Positions 52,701 to 62,034 of a stretch of DNA of 64,000 nucleotides are shown piece after piece. The notes beneath the pieces were generated by a model. It was not told where the DNA came from and did not search any database. It saw only the letters and a program-made list of their open reading frames with translations. Both the position numbers and the translations under genes were made by a program. The stretch covers positions 186,001-250,000 of the forward strand of contig NZ_WVEM01000005.1 in assembly GCF_009847015.1 (NCBI RefSeq), given 5' to 3'. Every line of letters starts with the position of its first letter. The stretch's first letter is position 1. This DNA is from Sunxiuqinia indica (lineage in GTDB: Bacteria; Bacteroidota; Bacteroidia; Bacteroidales; Prolixibacteraceae).

Positions 52701-52928
52701 CAGAATATTTCTCTTTCGTATTCACTCCCTAAAGAGTGGATTAATAAAGCGGGCATATCAATATGCAAACTGTACTTAAACGCTCAAAATGTTTACACCT
52801 TTACCAACTACTCGGGGCTTGATCCGGAAATTGGATCGTACAACCAGAAAGCGGGTTTGTCTAACGTAGATATGGGAAGATACCCCTCACCCCGAGTATT
52901 GACGCTTGGTGCTAATATCACGTTCTAA
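49740..52928 (+). CDS. SusC/RagA-type TonB-dependent outer-membrane transporter
   Basis: 1062 residues from ATG at 49740 (MKKNLSFFS), which puts a clean signal peptide (ending ALAQE) at the N-terminus; earlier in-frame Met codons add 24 untypical residues. A CarboxypepD_reg-like domain (about 25-100; TISGKVVDEDGVALPGVTV) is followed by the SusC plug region (EVVAVGYGTMKKSDLTGSV) and a 22-strand barrel ending in ANITF. It imports oligosaccharides, here presumably mannan oligosaccharides, with the SusD-like partner encoded 12 bp downstream. Confidence 0.97.
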   Translation: MKKNLSFFSILLFLVMSLQALAQERTISGKVVDEDGVALPGVTVVVEGTTKGTITDLDGNFALSGTSDEDVLVFSFIGYKPVKTPVAGKTKINVNMEADVVNLQEVVAVGYGTMKKSDLTGSVSNLSGESLKESIVINPDQMMQGKVAGVVVQANSGAPGAANSIRIRGASSINNSNEPLYIIDGIPVSGSGTETAGFEWSGGSNGQDIVNPLASIAPSDIVSFDVLKDASATAIYGAAGANGVVIVTTKRGKNGKTSVSYDGYVALQHRPKKIDMMNLQEFALYQNQLHDEGVLANVDEAYLDPSLLGKGTDWQDAVTDDAWMHNHNISITGGSKGTQFAASTGYTSQDGMLIGSEFERFTGRINVDSKVNDNVKTGMSLSFARTNQSIINNDGINGVVMQAALMSPAVPVYDFDGNFAGPETVNGSSIYNPVALSQDQDNTLLQERIMGNVYGEIYPWKHLTVRTEFGFDRSNNVNKGFKPSYEYGQLKNTNIMIMQREDHSLYWIWKNYATYNQSFGKHNITFMTGTETSRSAWEGTQVQKDQLSSNDIRVLTADGELVTNSGWKDAASTVSVFGRLNYNYADRYLLTATLRTDASSKFGANNRWGYFPSFAAAWRVTSEEFMQNSKDWLSNLKLRLGYGQVGNANIGTYLYGSTMQAFSSAFGTAYRMSNNANPDLKWEASEQYNGGIDVSLFDNRLSLTIDAYYKTTKDLLLQPSVSPVLGGSDFKDIQTPFMNIGKVDNKGIDFTLNTHNVKGLNFNWNSNITFSLNQNEIKALDDQNTTIYGSLDWYAAFQTVSMITVGQPIGVFYGYQTDGIFVDAEDVKTSARPEGVDIHRTTGTWVGDVKFKDISGPDGTPDGIINEYDQTVIGDPNPDFTFGFSNSFSYKNWDLGVGLRGSVGGDILNYVRVKTEGLMSQWDNQDAAVLDRAQPAYLDGDNSNVEDIDNAYLINPDATLPRWSGNDLNGNNRMSDRWIEDGSYLRIQNISLSYSLPKEWINKAGISICKLYLNAQNVYTFTNYSGLDPEIGSYNQKAGLSNVDMGRYPSPRVLTLGANITF

Positions 52929-52940
52929 CTTTAAAGCTAA

Positions 52941-54635
52941 ATGAAAATGAAAAATATATTAACAACAATTTATCTTTCGTTTCTTGTGCTGGGCATCACT
53001 TCCTGCGATCAATTTCTAACGATCGTACCCGAAGACGAGCAGGTACTGGAAACTTACTATACTTCGGAGTCCAGCGTAAATGCAAACACAGCTTCTCTTT
53101 ACAGTGCCTTTGTTTGGCAAGATTTCAACATGAATTTCATATGGATGGCTGGTGACGAATTGGCTGGTGACTTGTATTACACCTACGACCAGGAAGGTCA
53201 GTTTTACTATATGACTTTTCAAAACGGAAATTCGTTCCTAAAAGAAGGATGGAATGGACTTTTTCGAGTGGTTTCTTATTGTAACAATATCATTAATGGT
53301 ATGCCGGCGGCAGCAAGAGCCAATGGAATTTCGGAAGAAATTGTAAATCGAGCCTTAGCAGAAGCCCGCTGTATTAGAGGCATTGCCTACTATTTTCTCT
53401 CAGAATATTGGCAAGACGTACCAATCATTACTGACAGCAACATTTCAGGTGATCAGGTGATCCGAAACACACAATCCAGCGTCTACGAATTTATTCGCCG
53501 CGATTTAGTGTTTGCATCCGAAAACCTGCCTTCAACCCCCTTTCAGGAAGGTCGCTGCTCAAAATACACTGCTGTCGGAATGCTGGCTAAATTACATCTA
53601 ACAATGGCTTCACATCTGGAGAATGCTGATTCAGACAGTAATTTCGGATTGGCCAAGCAATATGCCCTACAGGTTGTTAATGAAAGTAATTACAGTCTTT
53701 ACAACGATTTGTCAACGATGTTTTATCCTGCGGGAAATAATAATTCAGAATCATTGTTTGCCATCCAGTGTACCAACGATGGATATGGATATGGTAACGG
53801 ACGAAATGTTTCACAATCACGCAATGCATTAATCACACTTGGTGCTTCATGGGGAGCTGGCAAGGGCCCCACCCTGGACTTACAGGAGTCATTTGAAAAT
53901 GGCGACCTTCGCCGCAAATATACCTTCATGCGCAATGGCGACCAATATAACAATCTTGGTGGCGGTGGCTACACCTACTACAATTTCTCCGAAGATGAAT
54001 CAACGGAGACAAACAACGAAATGCTAGCCCATGTAAGAAAGTATGTGATCGGTGCCAATTCTGATTGCGGTGGAGTTGCCGGTGCTTCCAACCAGGATGC
54101 AGGAAACAACACCTACCTGCTCCGTCTAACTGATGTTTATCTTTGCTATGTTGAAGCTTGTATTGGTTCCGGTTCATTAACCGCTGATGCGACTGCCCTC
54201 GATTTGTTTAAGCAGGTTCGTTCTCGTGCAGGATTAGGCTGGTCGTCAGATTCGATTACCTACGACCAACTCATCAAAGAACGCCGGGTAGAATTTGCTT
54301 TTGAAAGCATCAACTTCCTCGACATCAAACGAATGAGCTATCGAAATATGACGGACGCATTGACCTACCTGAACGATATGGATCGTGAACGCCAATACCT
54401 ATCCAATGGCAGCTATAACTGGCAGGAAAGAAATGCTGATGGCGCTTATCATGGTGGCTTTACTTCTGTAAATCCTGAAGATGATTCCAGCGGTAAAGGC
54501 TCTATCTTCTACCTGAATCCGGACGTTGCCAGCATAACCGTAAGCGCAGAAAATCTGGTATTGCCAATTCCTGCTGAAACCTTGACAAAAACTCCGTCAA
54601 TTACAGCTGAACCTGTTGAGTACGAATTTAATTGA
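52941..54635 (+). CDS. SusD/RagB-type surface glycan-binding lipoprotein
   Basis: 564 residues. Lipobox in LVLGITSCDQF gives lipidation at Cys23 or so. The helical TPR-like SusD fold is supported by WNGLFRVVSYCNNIING, RALAEARCIRGIAYYFL, and the C-terminal VEFAFESINFLDIKRM motif. It forms the lid of the SusC channel and captures oligosaccharides. Downstream genes follow closely, so the whole set is probably one operon. Confidence 0.96.
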   Translation: MKMKNILTTIYLSFLVLGITSCDQFLTIVPEDEQVLETYYTSESSVNANTASLYSAFVWQDFNMNFIWMAGDELAGDLYYTYDQEGQFYYMTFQNGNSFLKEGWNGLFRVVSYCNNIINGMPAAARANGISEEIVNRALAEARCIRGIAYYFLSEYWQDVPIITDSNISGDQVIRNTQSSVYEFIRRDLVFASENLPSTPFQEGRCSKYTAVGMLAKLHLTMASHLENADSDSNFGLAKQYALQVVNESNYSLYNDLSTMFYPAGNNNSESLFAIQCTNDGYGYGNGRNVSQSRNALITLGASWGAGKGPTLDLQESFENGDLRRKYTFMRNGDQYNNLGGGGYTYYNFSEDESTETNNEMLAHVRKYVIGANSDCGGVAGASNQDAGNNTYLLRLTDVYLCYVEACIGSGSLTADATALDLFKQVRSRAGLGWSSDSITYDQLIKERRVEFAFESINFLDIKRMSYRNMTDALTYLNDMDRERQYLSNGSYNWQERNADGAYHGGFTSVNPEDDSSGKGSIFYLNPDVASITVSAENLVLPIPAETLTKTPSITAEPVEYEFN

Positions 54636-54649
54636 TTAGAAAAGTAAAC

Positions 54650-55921
54650 ATGATGAAAAAATATATATCGAAAACGGTTATCGCCATACTAGCTCTGCTC
54701 AGTTTGGTTGCTTGTGAAGATAACGACAACGAATGGCCAACCGGAGGAACACCGGTCGTTCGATATGTCCGTCCGTGCGACGTTGACGCTTCTGACTCTC
54801 TTTTAACAGGAGGATATTTGGGCTCTAAAATTGCGATTATTGGAGAATCATTAGCAGGCGTGAACGAGATTTATTTCAACGACAAGAAAGCTAAGTTGAA
54901 TCCCAATATGGTTACTAACAATAGCATTATTGTATCGATTCCAAACTCAATACCGGGAATCAAAGAAGATCTGATTAAATTATATACAAGCGAAGACTCA
55001 GCTTATTTTGCCTTTGCAACAATTGTTCCTGAGCCAACAGTAAAATCAATGGCTTGTGAATATGTCGAAGCAGGAGATGTTGCTCACATTGATGGGCTCT
55101 ATTTTATCGACGACGAAAACAGTCCTCTAACCGTAACCTTCACCGGTGGCGTTCAAGGAGAAATCGTATCGCAGGATATTACTTCAATTGATGTAGTTGT
55201 TCCCGAAGGTGCCGAAAGCGGTCCAGTTACCGTTTCATCTATTTATGGCGATGGGATCAGTGCTTTCCATTTCCGCGATCAGCGAAACATCATTCTTGAT
55301 TTTAACAACGGTAATTATCCTGACTACGACTATTTCTTTGGATGGCATGGCGGTAAAGGAGTGACTTCAGATGGTGGCATTAGCGGCAATTATTTGATTT
55401 TATCGGGTGACATTGATGAAACAGGATCTACAGATGACAAAGACTACTGTTTTGATCGCTGGACATACACTCCGGAGGATGCAGATTTTGCAGATGCCTC
55501 TAATTTATCGGACCAAGTGCTGAAATTTGAAGTAAAAGTAACGGGCGATTGGTCTGCGGCGGCATTGCAGTTTATATTTACCGGAGCGGATGAAGTTTGG
55601 CTTAATTGGCAGAACAATGCAGCCTGGCCCGACTATGAAGATACGCATGGTGGAAATGAAAACTGGAAGCGTTCTGAATCATACCCTCGTGGTCTTTGGA
55701 CTCCCTGGACGGCTAGTGGATCCTTTTCAACAGAGAAATGGATTACAGTATCAATTCCAATGGATGAATTTAAGTATGGTGCCGATGGAAGTGAAAGGGC
55801 TGTAAAGTCTGCAGGGCATTATAGTGGTCTCACCATTTGGATGGGACAAGGAAGTAGTGTAGGAATAGCCTGTTCGCCAACGCTATGGATAGACAACGTC
55901 CGTGTAGTGCCAATTGATTAA
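54650..55921 (+). CDS. Surface glycan-binding protein with IPT/TIG domains (SusE/F position)
   Basis: 423 residues from ATG at 54650. Lipobox LLSLVACEDND. Two IPT/TIG-like beta domains (about 30-200; GSKIAIIGESLAGVNEIYF) and a C-terminal domain of about 215 residues with many Trp and Asp (GWHGGKG, DYCFDRWTYTP, WSAAALQF), resembling the glycan-binding C-terminal module of SGBP proteins. Likely holds mannan at the cell surface. It overlaps the SusD stop region only in the unused upstream codons. Confidence 0.83.
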   Translation: MMKKYISKTVIAILALLSLVACEDNDNEWPTGGTPVVRYVRPCDVDASDSLLTGGYLGSKIAIIGESLAGVNEIYFNDKKAKLNPNMVTNNSIIVSIPNSIPGIKEDLIKLYTSEDSAYFAFATIVPEPTVKSMACEYVEAGDVAHIDGLYFIDDENSPLTVTFTGGVQGEIVSQDITSIDVVVPEGAESGPVTVSSIYGDGISAFHFRDQRNIILDFNNGNYPDYDYFFGWHGGKGVTSDGGISGNYLILSGDIDETGSTDDKDYCFDRWTYTPEDADFADASNLSDQVLKFEVKVTGDWSAAALQFIFTGADEVWLNWQNNAAWPDYEDTHGGNENWKRSESYPRGLWTPWTASGSFSTEKWITVSIPMDEFKYGADGSERAVKSAGHYSGLTIWMGQGSSVGIACSPTLWIDNVRVVPID

Positions 55922-55942
55922 TCACCAAAACTAAGTAATAAT

Positions 55943-58261
55943 ATGAAACCAGATAAATTACTAAATCAATGGAAGCTGATCATGCTATTGGTATTAATAG
56001 CAGTGACTATTGCAGCTTGTAATGATGATAATGACGAGATCGTATCCAGTCAGGTTGTACTGGAAGCCTATGGACCAAGTCCTGCCTTAAGAGGCAGCGA
56101 ATTAACCTTTATTGGGAGAAACCTGGACAAGGTTACCAGTGTTGTTTTACCCGATAATATTGAGATTTCAGATATCGAGGTAGTCAGCAGCGAGAAAATC
56201 AAAGTGACTATTTCGCAGGAAGCAGTTGAGGGATATGTGAAATTGAATACCCCCGAGGGTCAAATTACGTCGAAAACCTTGTTGGCCTACATTGAGCCTA
56301 TTTCGATTTCCAAAATTTCGCCAAATCCGGTTAAGGCTGGCGAAACACTTACGATTGAAGGCGACTACCTGAACTTAATACAAAAAGTAGTTCTTGCTGA
56401 CGATGTAACTGTCATGAGCTCCGACTTCACGACCTGGGAACGGAAAAAAATAGCCTTGGTTGTTCCCAAAGAAGCACAGTCAGGCATCATTATGCTAGGC
56501 GACACAGCCGAAATGCCTATTGAGCTGAAATCGGAAACAATCCTTGAAGTTACCTTACCTTCAATTGCATCAGTTGACGACTTGACAAATAAAAAGCCCG
56601 GAGATGAAATTTCGATTTCAGGTGCTAACCTCGACCTGGCAGAGTATGTGATACTCGCCAATAGCGATACAATTGACTTTTCGGTAAGTAACAATACACT
56701 AATATTTTCATTACCATCAGGAACAACTGACGGTACGGTTAACATGATTGCCTTTTCAGGCATTGCAGTACCTGTTGCTCAAATTACAATGGCTTTGCCT
56801 ACTGAACTGTCGGCTTCACCAGCTTCTGACCTTCGAGCGGGCGATGAAATTTCGATTTCAGGTGTAAACATGGACTTGGTGACCACTGCTATTTTCCCGG
56901 GGACAGAAAATACAATCGCACCTTCGTCCAGTGCATCAGACAAAGTTACTTTGATTATACCCGATGCTGCAACCAGCGGCGACCTGGTATTAAATACGGC
57001 AAGTGGAAAAACGGTTTCGATTGCCTTTGCAACACTGAAACCAGAAGCAAGCGAATACAATCCATCGCCTGTTTCTGCAGGAAGTGATATTACAATAACC
57101 GGTACCAATCTCGACTTGGTGACTTCTGTAACTTTTGCAGGCGGCATTGCTGTTGATGTCAATCCATCTTCAAACACAAGCATTACGGTTACGGTACCTG
57201 TAGATGCTGAAACCGGCGAGTTGGTCTTAAACATGGCGAATGGAGAAACAGTAACTGCTCCTTCGTTGACAGTTGAAAAACCAGAATTCTGTTACGTACC
57301 TGTATTACCAGATCCTGAAACAGAAATTAATGCAGGAACAGTGCTGACTCTGGATGTATATAATGAAGATAAGCTAACCGATGTGATGGTCAATGGAGCT
57401 TCGACTCAATATATTCTTCAGGGAGCAACCCTATATGTGTTGATCCCCAACAACGCTGGAGGAAAAACTGATGTAACCTTAGTTTCTTCAAACGGCGAAA
57501 TCACCTACGAGCTTGATGTTATTGGATCTGGCACGCAGGAAACTGTCATCTTTGAAGGGCCACTTTCATTGACCTGGGGTGATGGAGGACGTGCATTTGT
57601 TCCGATATCAGCATTCGAAGGAGTGAGTTCCGGAGCAGTATTGAAGATTTACTTCACCCAAACCGATAATTGGGGACAAGCACAGATTAACAATGGTAAT
57701 TGGGCGCCAATTCCGTTTGCAGAGCTGAATAATGATGGATACATGACAACAGATATTTACGGAGACAAAACCGTTTCGGAACAAGAGATCGTGCTTACCC
57801 AAGATGTTTTGGATAATATTCGTAACAATGCAACATCGGATAATGCATTAATCATCCAGGGATCGGATTGGATTATCGCTAAAATTAGCATCATCGTTAC
57901 AGCACCTTCTGAAACGGTAATCATGGATGAAACCCGAGACTTGGGTACCTGGACAGGAGAAGCTGATGGTGGAGCATTCCGCCTTTACAAAGCATCATTT
58001 GCCGACCTGACGGCTGGCTCTATCCTGAAATTCTATTTCACGGTTACAGGAGCAGGCCAACTTCAACTAAATGACGCAAACTGGGGGCAACAAGGAGACA
58101 TCCTCGCTTTTGATGATGCTTCACAAACGTCCTATGAAATGGAATTAACTCAGGCATTCCTGGATCACATTCTAAGTACAAATGATGGCTGGTCTGAAAC
58201 AGCATTGGTAGTGCAAGGGCAAAACCTGATTATCTCTAAAGTTTCAGTCACCGCGAAATAA
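55943..58261 (+). CDS. Large lipoprotein of IPT/TIG repeats with two C-terminal duplicated modules
   Basis: 772 residues. Lipobox near VTIAACNDD. About six IPT/TIG-type repeats of roughly 80 residues occupy positions 35-525; repeats 3 and 4 share a 22-nt identical stretch exactly 240 nt apart (56603 and 56843). The C-terminal 240 residues contain two related modules of about 115 residues (TWGDGGRAF..., then GTWTGEADGGAF...), each with a LKFYFT/LKIYFT strand, a QINNGNW/QLNDANW ligand-like motif and an ALIIQG/ALVVQG strand. They look like duplicated carbohydrate-binding domains. Probably a long stalk that presents glycan-binding modules beyond the surface. Confidence 0.75.
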   Translation: MKPDKLLNQWKLIMLLVLIAVTIAACNDDNDEIVSSQVVLEAYGPSPALRGSELTFIGRNLDKVTSVVLPDNIEISDIEVVSSEKIKVTISQEAVEGYVKLNTPEGQITSKTLLAYIEPISISKISPNPVKAGETLTIEGDYLNLIQKVVLADDVTVMSSDFTTWERKKIALVVPKEAQSGIIMLGDTAEMPIELKSETILEVTLPSIASVDDLTNKKPGDEISISGANLDLAEYVILANSDTIDFSVSNNTLIFSLPSGTTDGTVNMIAFSGIAVPVAQITMALPTELSASPASDLRAGDEISISGVNMDLVTTAIFPGTENTIAPSSSASDKVTLIIPDAATSGDLVLNTASGKTVSIAFATLKPEASEYNPSPVSAGSDITITGTNLDLVTSVTFAGGIAVDVNPSSNTSITVTVPVDAETGELVLNMANGETVTAPSLTVEKPEFCYVPVLPDPETEINAGTVLTLDVYNEDKLTDVMVNGASTQYILQGATLYVLIPNNAGGKTDVTLVSSNGEITYELDVIGSGTQETVIFEGPLSLTWGDGGRAFVPISAFEGVSSGAVLKIYFTQTDNWGQAQINNGNWAPIPFAELNNDGYMTTDIYGDKTVSEQEIVLTQDVLDNIRNNATSDNALIIQGSDWIIAKISIIVTAPSETVIMDETRDLGTWTGEADGGAFRLYKASFADLTAGSILKFYFTVTGAGQLQLNDANWGQQGDILAFDDASQTSYEMELTQAFLDHILSTNDGWSETALVVQGQNLIISKVSVTAK

Positions 58262-58272
58262 ATTTTAATTGA

Positions 58273-59694
58273 ATGACTGCAACAACAAATAGGTTTCTGA
58301 ATACCTGCTTTGTAATACTCTTTATACTGTCAGTTACAGTAACGGCATGCAGCGACGGGGGGGACGATGTGCCCACCCCCGTGCTGGATGGCCCTGTGCT
58401 GGTCAACTCAACACCAGTTGATGGTGCCACTGACCTTGCTGAGGGAAGCATAACAATCACTCTGACTTTTGATCAGAATGTCACCTCTCCTTCTTCAACA
58501 CATAGCCTAGTTACATTAAGTGATGCGACAGTTACAAGTGTGGTGGCTTCGTTAACGAAAGTTACCATAAAAGCTACAGGCCTGGAAAAAGGAAATACCT
58601 ACCAACTGGTTGTCCCCAAAGGAGTAGTTCTTGGACCCACAAAAGTAGCTGCCACCCAAGTGATTATTAGTTTTTCAATACAAGAAGAGGTGCAAACCGC
58701 CATTACCACTTCGCTGGCAATAGATAATCCTTCTCAGCAAGCACAGAATGTGTATAATTTTCTAGTCGAAAATTATGGACAGAAAGTGCTTTCGGGTGCC
58801 ATGGCCAATGTAAATTGGAATACCAATGAAGCAGAATGGGTGAAACTACAAACCGGCAAGTATCCCGCTATTGCAACATTTGATTATGTCCACCTCCCCT
58901 ATTCACCTGCCAACTGGGTCGACTATTCAAACACTACGATACAGCAAGACTGGTGGAACAATAATGGGCTGATTAGCGCAGGATGGCACTGGATCGTGCC
59001 AACAGCAGAAGGAGCAACAGATTACACATACAAACCAGAAGAAACAACTTTTAAAGCTTCGAATGCTACGATTGATGGTACCTGGGAAAATGATCTGGTA
59101 AAGGCTGATTTAAAAAAAACAGCCGACTACCTGAAGTTACTTCAAGCGAAGAACATTCCGGTTATTTGGCGTCCACTGCATGAGGCTGCCGGAAACATTT
59201 ACGAATTCAGTGGCGGATCTGCTTGGTTTTGGTGGGGTGCCGATGGTGCTGAAGCATACAAAGATCTTTGGATTTATATGTTCGACTATTTCAAAACTCA
59301 AGGATTGAATAACCTGATTTGGGTATGGACAACACAAACCAAGGATCGTGAGTTTTACCCGGGCGATAACTATGTCGACATTGTTGGAAGAGACATCTAC
59401 AATAATTCCAAAACATTGGATATTGCAGATGAATTCGCATCCATTCAGGAAAATTACCCGACCAAAATGGTTACACTGAGCGAATGTGGTAATGCTGCCA
59501 ACATCTCAGCACAATGGAATGCCGAAGCTCAATGGTCCTTTTTTATGCCTTGGTACGATTACGAACGCACCGACGATGTAAATGAGTCTGACTTTGGTGA
59601 AACCAGTCATGAACATGCTGATGCAACTTGGTGGACCGACGCCTTTAACCATAGCGATGTTATCACACGCGACCAAATGCCTAGTCTAAAATAG
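58273..59694 (+). CDS. GH26 beta-mannanase lipoprotein with N-terminal Ig-like domain
   Basis: 473 residues. Lipobox around VTVTACSDG. A Big_5-type Ig-like domain (about 37-135; NSTPVDGATDLAEGSITITL) precedes a GH26 domain (about 145-470). The catalytic acid/base is Glu304 in WRPLHEAAGN and the nucleophile Glu404 in TLSECGN; the WFWWG aromatic stretch of the mannan subsite is present. It cleaves beta-1,4-mannan at the cell surface. The second GH26 gene follows 6 bp later. Confidence 0.93.
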   Translation: MTATTNRFLNTCFVILFILSVTVTACSDGGDDVPTPVLDGPVLVNSTPVDGATDLAEGSITITLTFDQNVTSPSSTHSLVTLSDATVTSVVASLTKVTIKATGLEKGNTYQLVVPKGVVLGPTKVAATQVIISFSIQEEVQTAITTSLAIDNPSQQAQNVYNFLVENYGQKVLSGAMANVNWNTNEAEWVKLQTGKYPAIATFDYVHLPYSPANWVDYSNTTIQQDWWNNNGLISAGWHWIVPTAEGATDYTYKPEETTFKASNATIDGTWENDLVKADLKKTADYLKLLQAKNIPVIWRPLHEAAGNIYEFSGGSAWFWWGADGAEAYKDLWIYMFDYFKTQGLNNLIWVWTTQTKDREFYPGDNYVDIVGRDIYNNSKTLDIADEFASIQENYPTKMVTLSECGNAANISAQWNAEAQWSFFMPWYDYERTDDVNESDFGETSHEHADATWWTDAFNHSDVITRDQMPSLK

Positions 59695-59700
59695 AACGTT

Positions 59701-60792
59701 ATGAGAATAGAAATCAAACTACTCCTTTTAATCACAGCTATGTGGGCTGGCTGTAAAGCCGACAAAACAGAACAGACACAAGCAAAGCGTCTGATTGAAA
59801 CACTGAAATCAGTTCAAGCTAAAGGTACGTTGTTTGGCCATCAGGATGATCTGGCTTACGGAATGAAATGGAGTTATGTCGACGGGGAGTCGGATGTAAA
59901 AAGGGTCGCAGGAGATTATCCTGCCCTGTTTGGATGGGAGCTTGGCGGTTTGGAACGTGGCGATTTGAAAAATCTTGATGACGTACCGTTTGATGTAATG
60001 CGCCATTTAGCGATCAAAGCAGATAAAATGGGTGGAATCAACACCTTTAGCTGGCATCCTTACTCACTGGTAAATGGCGAGAACTCCTGGAATACTGACA
60101 CGACTACAGTAAAGTATATTATCCCCGGAGGAACGCTTCACGAGCAGTTTAAGGTGCAGTTGGATCAATTAGCCAATTTCTTTTTGCAACTAAAAACAAG
60201 CGACGGAAAGCTCATTCCTTTTATTTTTCGGCCATGGCATGAGATGAGTGGCGGCTGGTTTTGGTGGGGAACAAAGTTGACTTCACCCGAAGAATACAAA
60301 ACACTTTTCAGATTTACCATCGACTATTTAGTACACGAAAAAGGATTGACCAATATGGTAACTTGCTATTCTCCAAATAGTGGATTTCAATCCGAGCAGG
60401 AGTATCTAACCTGGTATCCGGGAAACGATATTATTGATATTATGGGTGTTGATGATTATCAACAAACAAACACGGTCGACTGGCCCGGCCAGTTGCGACA
60501 AACGTTAGATATCGTAATTAAAACGGCAAATAAAAACCAAAAACTTGCAGCCTTTTCTGAAACGGGATACGAAAACATACCTGACTCTTTATGGTTTACC
60601 GACCAACTGGGGAAAGCCATTGAGCCCGACAGCATTGCCCAAAACCTGAGCTATGTGATGGTTTGGAGAAACGACTCCAAAGTTCATCACTTCTTTGCTT
60701 ATGACGGACACCCTTCAGAGGCAAATGCAAAAAGCTTTTTAAATCAACCCAACATCTGGTTACTAAACGATTTTAATAAAAACAAGAAATAA
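59701..60792 (+). CDS. GH26 beta-mannanase/mannobiohydrolase lipoprotein
   Basis: 363 residues. Lipobox LLITAMWAGCKAD. GH26 domain fills the rest: acid/base Glu181 in RPWHEMSGG followed by WFWWG, and nucleophile Glu287 in AFSETGYE. Without an added domain it resembles Bacteroides-type mannanases that release mannobiose from the chain end or from oligosaccharides. Mannobiose is exactly the substrate needed by the two following genes. Endo or exo action cannot be told from the sequence alone. Confidence 0.92.
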   Translation: MRIEIKLLLLITAMWAGCKADKTEQTQAKRLIETLKSVQAKGTLFGHQDDLAYGMKWSYVDGESDVKRVAGDYPALFGWELGGLERGDLKNLDDVPFDVMRHLAIKADKMGGINTFSWHPYSLVNGENSWNTDTTTVKYIIPGGTLHEQFKVQLDQLANFFLQLKTSDGKLIPFIFRPWHEMSGGWFWWGTKLTSPEEYKTLFRFTIDYLVHEKGLTNMVTCYSPNSGFQSEQEYLTWYPGNDIIDIMGVDDYQQTNTVDWPGQLRQTLDIVIKTANKNQKLAAFSETGYENIPDSLWFTDQLGKAIEPDSIAQNLSYVMVWRNDSKVHHFFAYDGHPSEANAKSFLNQPNIWLLNDFNKNKK

Positions 60793-60831
60793 AGCGCTGA
60801 TTGAGACTTAGCACACAAAAAAAAACTGAAT

Positions 60832-62034
60832 ATGTCAATGCAATTGTTTGAAGAGAGAAAAAAACGAATTACGGAGGAGCACGAGGCATTATTGTCAAGA
60901 CAAAACAAGGAGCTTTTTAGCACGAATGGCATCTACAGCCGATACAAATATCCGATATTAACACGCGATCATGTGCCACTTAACTGGCGTTTCGATTACA
61001 ACCAGGAAACCAATCCTCGCTTCATGGAACGAATTGGATTCAACGCCACCATGAATGCCGGCGCAATAAAGTGGAAAGACAAGTATCTTTTGGTAGTGCG
61101 AACTGAAGGAAACGACCGAAAATCGTTTTTTGCGATCGCTGAAAGCCCCAATGGGGTGGATAACTTTCGCTTTTGGGATCGACCAATCACACTTCCGGAA
61201 ACTGATGAGCCCGACACAAATGTTTACGATATGCGCCTAACACAACACGACGATGGCTACATTTATGGTGTGTTTTGTACCGAACGAAAAGACCCTAATG
61301 CGCCAAGTGGCGACACGAGTAGTGCTGTTGCTGCAGCAGGAATTGCCCGGACTAAAGATTTGGTCAACTGGGAACGCTTGCCGGATTTGAAAAGCCATGC
61401 CGGACAACAACGAAATGTTGTTTTGTTTCCACATCTTATTGATAAAAAATACGCCTTTTACACACGCCCACAAGATGGATTTATTGACACGGGCAGCGGT
61501 GGAGGAATTGGCTTTGGCTTATCAGACACCATTGAGAATGCCGAAATAATAAACGAAATAATTGTCGATGCCAAAACATATCATACCATTTACGAGGTAA
61601 AAAATGGCTTGGGCCCAGCTCCAATTCGAACCCCAAAAGGGTGGTTGCAATTGGCTCATGGTGTGCGCAATACGGCAGCAGGACTCCGATACACCTTGTA
61701 CGTGTTCATGACCGACTTGGAGCGTCCGTGGGAGGTGACCTATAAGCCGGCCGGGTATTTTCTTGCTCCAATAAAAAAAGAACGGGTTGGAGATGTTTCC
61801 AATGTGCTGTTCTCCAATGGCTGGATTATGGATGAAGATGGTAAAGTATTTATCTATTACGCATCGTCTGACACCAGGATGCATGTGGCCACCTCAACGC
61901 TTGATCAGTTAATCGACTATTGTGTAAATTCGCCACAAGATGAATTACGATCAGCAATATCAGTAAACCGTATTAATCACTTGATAGACCAAAATAAATG
62001 TCTCAAGGAACAACAAAGCGATCTGACATTATAA
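60832..62034 (+). CDS. GH130 4-O-beta-D-mannosyl-D-glucose phosphorylase
   Basis: 400 residues, cytoplasmic, no signal peptide. The five-bladed propeller pattern has [19 protein letters not shown], the catalytic Asp in NVYDMRLTQ (Asp133 from this start, 131 if the second Met is used), and GFGLSDTI and [17 protein letters not shown] (in part). GH130_1 enzymes split mannosyl-1,4-glucose with phosphate into mannose-1-phosphate and glucose, saving ATP. It overlaps the epimerase gene by 37 nt, which indicates coupled translation. Confidence 0.93.
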   Translation: MSMQLFEERKKRITEEHEALLSRQNKELFSTNGIYSRYKYPILTRDHVPLNWRFDYNQETNPRFMERIGFNATMNAGAIKWKDKYLLVVRTEGNDRKSFFAIAESPNGVDNFRFWDRPITLPETDEPDTNVYDMRLTQHDDGYIYGVFCTERKDPNAPSGDTSSAVAAAGIARTKDLVNWERLPDLKSHAGQQRNVVLFPHLIDKKYAFYTRPQDGFIDTGSGGGIGFGLSDTIENAEIINEIIVDAKTYHTIYEVKNGLGPAPIRTPKGWLQLAHGVRNTAAGLRYTLYVFMTDLERPWEVTYKPAGYFLAPIKKERVGDVSNVLFSNGWIMDEDGKVFIYYASSDTRMHVATSTLDQLIDYCVNSPQDELRSAISVNRINHLIDQNKCLKEQQSDLTL

